A program made the translations under genes and the position numbers. Source: Muribaculaceae bacterium (lineage in GTDB: Bacteria > Bacteroidota > Bacteroidia > Bacteroidales > Muribaculaceae). From it: 64,000 nucleotides of DNA. Within the stretch, counting starts at the first letter, position 1, and each line of letters begins with the position of its first letter. This document shows positions 60,460-64,000 of the stretch, in pieces. Location: NCBI GenBank assembly GCA_017548365.1, contig JAFZAC010000024.1, forward strand, positions 62,001-126,000, in the 5' to 3' direction. The notes beneath the pieces are model-generated. The model searched no databases. It saw nothing but the letters and a program-made list of their open reading frames with translations, and had not been told where the DNA came from.

Positions 60460-63400
60460 TGAGAGAACCATAGAGAGCATACTTGACCGCGTTGACATAG
60501 TTGATGTGGTCAGTCACTATGTGCCAGACCTGAAACAGAAAGGCAGCAACTACCAATGCTGTTGCCCATTCCATAGCGAGCGCACTCCATCTTTTATAGT
60601 TAACAAGGCACGGAACACCTGGCACTGCTTTGGCGCATGCGCCGAAGGCGGCAATGCCATAAAGTTCGTGATGAAGTACAATCATTATACTTTCCCTGAG
60701 GCAGTCAAGGAGCTTGCCGGGATGTGCGGAGTCACCATAGAAGAAAATAAGGAAAAGCCCTCAACAGAACAAATAGAGAAGAACAAGAAACGAGAGGCTA
60801 TGCTTATCGCATACGAGGTTATACAACGCTTCTTTGAAGGTCAACTGAGGGCAAGTGATGAAGAGGCTGTAAAGGCATATTCCTATGCCGTAAAGCGGTG
60901 GAATAGTGATTTTATACAAGAATGTGGGATAGGCTATGCTCCCAAGAACAGCCAACTTCTAATCAGATATTCTGAGGCAAACAACATTTCCACAAAACTG
61001 CTCATGGAAATGGACCTGCTGAGACAGGCAGAAAAGGATGGACACTTGTACGCCTTCTTCCGTGAACGCATCATGATTCCTATCCGTGACCGTTTCAGCA
61101 GGATTATTGGTTATACGGCAAGGTATATCGGAAACAACACCGACGCACCGAAATATCTTAACTCCTCTACTTCCCTTCTTTACAACAAGGAAAAGTCGGT
61201 GTTTGGAATACACCTGGCAACAAGGGCTGCCGTGAAAGAGAATAAATGCTATCTTGTTGAAGGGGCACCTGATGTATTGAGGCTGCAAGCCATAGGAGCG
61301 AACAACGTGGCAGCATCCCTTGGCTCTGCGTGGACGGAAAATCAGCTGAAGCTGCTGAAACGGTTGACGACAAAACTTTGTTTCCTGCCAGACGCAGACC
61401 CGCCGAAGGCAGATGAACCGTATGGCACCGGCATAGCTGCTGTAATCAAAAATGCCCTACTCGCTCTTGAGATTGGCTTTGAGGTCACAGTGAAAGAGAT
61501 TCCTCTGGCAATCGGTGGACAGAAGAATGACCCCGACTCTTATTGTACTAGCAAGAATATACTTGACAACATCAATGAGAATGATTTCATCTTGTGGTAT
61601 GCAGATAAGCTTTTCACTGATGGAGCGACACAAGATGAAAAGAGTAATGCTGTTGTCACTATCGCAAATCTTGTCGCATCGATAAATGATGAAGTCAAGC
61701 AGTCTATGTATATTGACACGCTCCACAAAATAATGCCAGGAAAGGCGATGTGGAGAAATGCCATCAAATCGGCTAAGAGACAAAAGGCTGAGACGGACAT
61801 CAAATCAAGTGCTACTGTCAATCTTGACCTACTGGAGAAATATGGATTCCAAGAGCAAGGGAAACGATACATATCTGTCAATAGCGACGGCAGGACAAAG
61901 GAATGGTCAAACTTCGTTCTTATACCATTGTTCCATATCAAGGATATGGTGAATCCGATAAGACTCTACAGAATTATTAATGTCAACAACCAAACTGAGA
62001 TAGTACCGCTCCGTTCAGACGAGCTTGTGTCGGTGACGAAGTTCAAACAACGCATCGAGGGACTGGGCAATTATCTTTGGTTTGCAAAGGATGAACAACT
62101 TATGGCTTTGAAAAAACATCTTTATTTCAGCACCGAGACAGCAATACAGATTACACAGCTCGGTTGGCAAAGGCAAGGTTTCTATGCCTTCGGTAATGGC
62201 ATCTTCGACACTGAATGGCATCATGTGGATGACCTGGGTATCGTGAGACTTGGAGAACAGGGCAATTATTACTTGCCGGCATTCTCATCTGTCTATAAGG
62301 ACGACACGCAGTTTTTTCAGTTCGAGAGGAATTTTGTGCATCTGAACTATGGCACAATCTCCTTATATGACTACTCTAAAAAACTGATTGACGTTTTCGG
62401 GAATAACGCTAAAGTGGGGCTTTGTTTTCTTCTGGCATCGCTTTTCCGTGATGTGGTAATCGGGTACACCAAGAACTTCCCAATCTTGAACCTGTTTGGA
62501 CCTAAAGGTTCGGGAAAGTCGGAGCTTGGACACTCGCTGATGGCATTCTTCATTATTGAGAACACTCCACCCAATATCGTGAACTCCACTCTGCCAGCAC
62601 TGGCAGACGCTGTGGCGCAGTGCGCTAACGCTCTCGTGCACCTCGATGAGTTCAAGAACTTCATCGAAGTGGAAAAGCGTGAGTTTCTGAAGGGCTTGTG
62701 GGATGGCACAGGACGTACACGAATGAATATGGAACGTGATAAGAAGCGTGAGGTGACGAAAGTGGACTGCGGAGTTATCATCAGTGGCCAAGAGATGGCG
62801 ACTGCTGACATCGCCCTATTCTCACGCTTTATTTTTTTGTCTTACTCAAAGAGTGAGTTCTCATCAGCTGCGAGAGAGAAGTTTCAAGAGTTGACTGAAA
62901 TTCGCAAGCGTGGATGCTCACATCTCACATTGCAGATTCTGAAATACCGGGCAAAATTTATTCAGGAATTCAAAAGCAGTCTGAACTTCTGCAAGGAGGA
63001 CATAACGACAGCTGTGGCTGGAGCAAATGTTGAGGACAGAATATTGTTCAACTGGTACGTAGTGCTGGCAGCCTATCACGCTTTGCGTGACGTAATAGAA
63101 CTGCCGTTTGACTACAAAGAAATCCGCTCTATTGTGATTGAGGGAGTCAAGGCGCAGAACAGGGAAACGAAGTCGAACAATGAGTTGGCGAATTTCTGGA
63201 ACATCGTGTCATACTTCCGTCAGGAAGGTAAGATATGGAACGGTTGTGATTACCGCATAGACATGGAAGACCGTCTGAAATGCTCAAACCGCAACAGCGA
63301 GATGGTGTTCTCTGAGACTAAGAGAATACTGTATCTGAGATACAGCAGAATCTTCCAGCTTTACAAGATGCATGGCCGTCAGGTGAACGAGGTTCTGATA

Positions 63401-63649
63401 CCTCCTCAATCTCTGGTATATTATCTCGAGAACTCTCCAGCATACTTTGGAAAAAAACGCTCGTGGAGATATAAGGTTATCATCAACGGAATCGAGCAGA
63501 CAGAGGAGCGTCATGATCCTCATACTGGCTTCACGAAATTTGTGAAGAAATATGGGTTTGACCAGGTGATGTGTTTTGACTATGACATTCTGAAAGAGTC
63601 ATACGACATAAATCTAGAAGATACAACATCCTCATACGATATACCCTGA
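60452..63649 (+). CDS. Primase-helicase fusion (CHC2 zinc finger, TOPRIM, P-loop ATPase)
   Basis: The 1065-residue protein starts at the ATG of MIDERTIESI, overlapping the previous stop. A CHC2 zinc finger is at residues 38-63 (C38-P-F-H41, then C59-F-G-A-C63, one residue longer than the usual CxxC). A TOPRIM primase core follows with LVEGAPD (Glu270, Asp274) and FLPDADPP (Asp314, Asp316). The C-terminal half has a helicase-type ATPase: Walker A GPKGSGKS at 683-690, Walker B LDEF at 731-734 and GVIISGQEM. Such fusions start DNA synthesis and unwind DNA for plasmids, phages and integrative elements. A repeat array follows the gene. No integrase is visible in the window. Confidence 0.9.
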   Translation: MIDERTIESILDRVDIVDVVSHYVPDLKQKGSNYQCCCPFHSERTPSFIVNKARNTWHCFGACAEGGNAIKFVMKYNHYTFPEAVKELAGMCGVTIEENKEKPSTEQIEKNKKREAMLIAYEVIQRFFEGQLRASDEEAVKAYSYAVKRWNSDFIQECGIGYAPKNSQLLIRYSEANNISTKLLMEMDLLRQAEKDGHLYAFFRERIMIPIRDRFSRIIGYTARYIGNNTDAPKYLNSSTSLLYNKEKSVFGIHLATRAAVKENKCYLVEGAPDVLRLQAIGANNVAASLGSAWTENQLKLLKRLTTKLCFLPDADPPKADEPYGTGIAAVIKNALLALEIGFEVTVKEIPLAIGGQKNDPDSYCTSKNILDNINENDFILWYADKLFTDGATQDEKSNAVVTIANLVASINDEVKQSMYIDTLHKIMPGKAMWRNAIKSAKRQKAETDIKSSATVNLDLLEKYGFQEQGKRYISVNSDGRTKEWSNFVLIPLFHIKDMVNPIRLYRIINVNNQTEIVPLRSDELVSVTKFKQRIEGLGNYLWFAKDEQLMALKKHLYFSTETAIQITQLGWQRQGFYAFGNGIFDTEWHHVDDLGIVRLGEQGNYYLPAFSSVYKDDTQFFQFERNFVHLNYGTISLYDYSKKLIDVFGNNAKVGLCFLLASLFRDVVIGYTKNFPILNLFGPKGSGKSELGHSLMAFFIIENTPPNIVNSTLPALADAVAQCANALVHLDEFKNFIEVEKREFLKGLWDGTGRTRMNMERDKKREVTKVDCGVIISGQEMATADIALFSRFIFLSYSKSEFSSAAREKFQELTEIRKRGCSHLTLQILKYRAKFIQEFKSSLNFCKEDITTAVAGANVEDRILFNWYVVLAAYHALRDVIELPFDYKEIRSIVIEGVKAQNRETKSNNELANFWNIVSYFRQEGKIWNGCDYRIDMEDRLKCSNRNSEMVFSETKRILYLRYSRIFQLYKMHGRQVNEVLIPPQSLVYYLENSPAYFGKKRSWRYKVIINGIEQTEERHDPHTGFTKFVKKYGFDQVMCFDYDILKESYDINLEDTTSSYDIP

Positions 63650-63762
63650 TTTGCGAAAATGTAGATTTTTCACATTTTTAATTTGGATGGTAAGCACTTG
63701 CTTGGGAAAGTAGGTGCTTATTTTTGGTGGCAATAAACGTGAAAAAACCTAAGGACTTTTCT

Positions 63763-63970
63763 TTCCACACATTCCACATATTCTACAATGTTATAAATCA
63801 ATAAAATAACTAATAATATTGCTTACCACAAAGTTCCACATTTTTCCACATCGTGTTTTTTTATTGGTTCTCTTGAGAGCAAGGTTCTACAAATCTTTCC
63901 ACAATTCCACAAAAGTACATTTATTATATTGCTGATAATCAATAGTGTGGATGTTGTGGAAGTTGTGGAA
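63763..63970. repeat. Array of paired TTCCACA heptamers, candidate replication origin
   Basis: TTCCACA occurs at 63763, 63772, 63834, 63844, 63897 and 63905, and its complement TGTGGAA at 63955 and 63964, plus variants TTCTACA at 63781 and 63885. They form four pairs with 8-10 bp between starts. The stretch is very AT-rich and directly follows the primase-helicase gene, as iteron origins often do. TTTTCCACA (63842-63850) also resembles a relaxed DnaA box. Confidence 0.7.
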
Positions 63971-64000
63971 GCTAAAAAGATATATCCTATTTTTTTTGAA

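Noticed and set aside
63650..63970. Coding sequence with Phe-His repeats
   Set aside because: Frames through the TTCCACA array are short and interrupted by stops; the heptamers occur in both orientations, so a DNA-level role fits better.

Overview
The window is a 64 kb piece of a Bacteroidetes chromosome, almost certainly order Bacteroidales and most likely a gut Muribaculaceae or Prevotellaceae member. This rests on promoters of the Bacteroidetes type (TTTG, 19-20 bp, TAnnTTTG) in front of many genes, on family content (two-domain OmpA proteins, DUF5686, DUF4494, BspA-type repeat proteins, C10 peptidase, GH133/GT4/GH57 glycogen operon, dockerin-like secreted proteins), and on starts that lack clear Shine-Dalgarno sequences. 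No rRNA or tRNA gene and no CRISPR array was recognised.

Layout. 0-3 kb: end of a Skp/OmpH chaperone, HflX GTPase, an OmpA protein. 3.0-4.4 kb: gene-free, with a mosaic of short GC-rich hairpins, a 9-bp tandem repeat and a long rod-like RNA fold. 4.4-13.6 kb: a rightward run of exported proteins (MG2/plug protein, nisin-resistance-like S41 protease lipoprotein, FGE-like lipoprotein, C10 cysteine protease with a dockerin-like tail, small lipoprotein). 13.7-17.7 kb leftward: RibBA, LptF/LptG permease, a CpsB-type PHP phosphatase. 17.8-21.5 kb leftward: Dcu transporter, porin, DUF169 protein, a one-helix membrane protein. 21.7-23.4 kb: a secreted papain-like protein and an acyl-ACP thioesterase. 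23.5-31.7 kb: three large secreted adhesin-like proteins with dockerin-like C termini. 31.8-41.7 kb: housekeeping (YigZ, DUF4494, YggS, MFS, transketolase, OmpA, MATE, PatB). 41.9-45.9 kb: MBOAT acyltransferase plus two DHHW/AlgX-like proteins, a polysaccharide O-acetylation cassette. 46.0-51.3 kb leftward: glycogen operon. 51.5-56.1 kb leftward: SanA-like protein, DUF5686 protein, RlmD. 56.3-59.2 kb: membrane-bound winged-helix regulator followed by an outer-membrane barrel, with five 11-bp direct repeats between them. 59.5 kb to the end: accessory DNA that looks like part of an integrated element (XRE repressor with a palindromic operator, two small ORFs, a primase-helicase fusion, then an array of paired TTCCACA heptamers).

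Most interesting: the regulator/iteron/outer-membrane pair at 56.3-59.2 kb, which looks like a self-contained one-component membrane switch; the primase-helicase with its heptamer array, a candidate replication module; the rod-like RNA at 4.05-4.25 kb; and the set of dockerin-tailed proteins, two of which share an almost identical 106-bp promoter/leader. All functional calls come from reading motifs and remembered family patterns; no database search was run.
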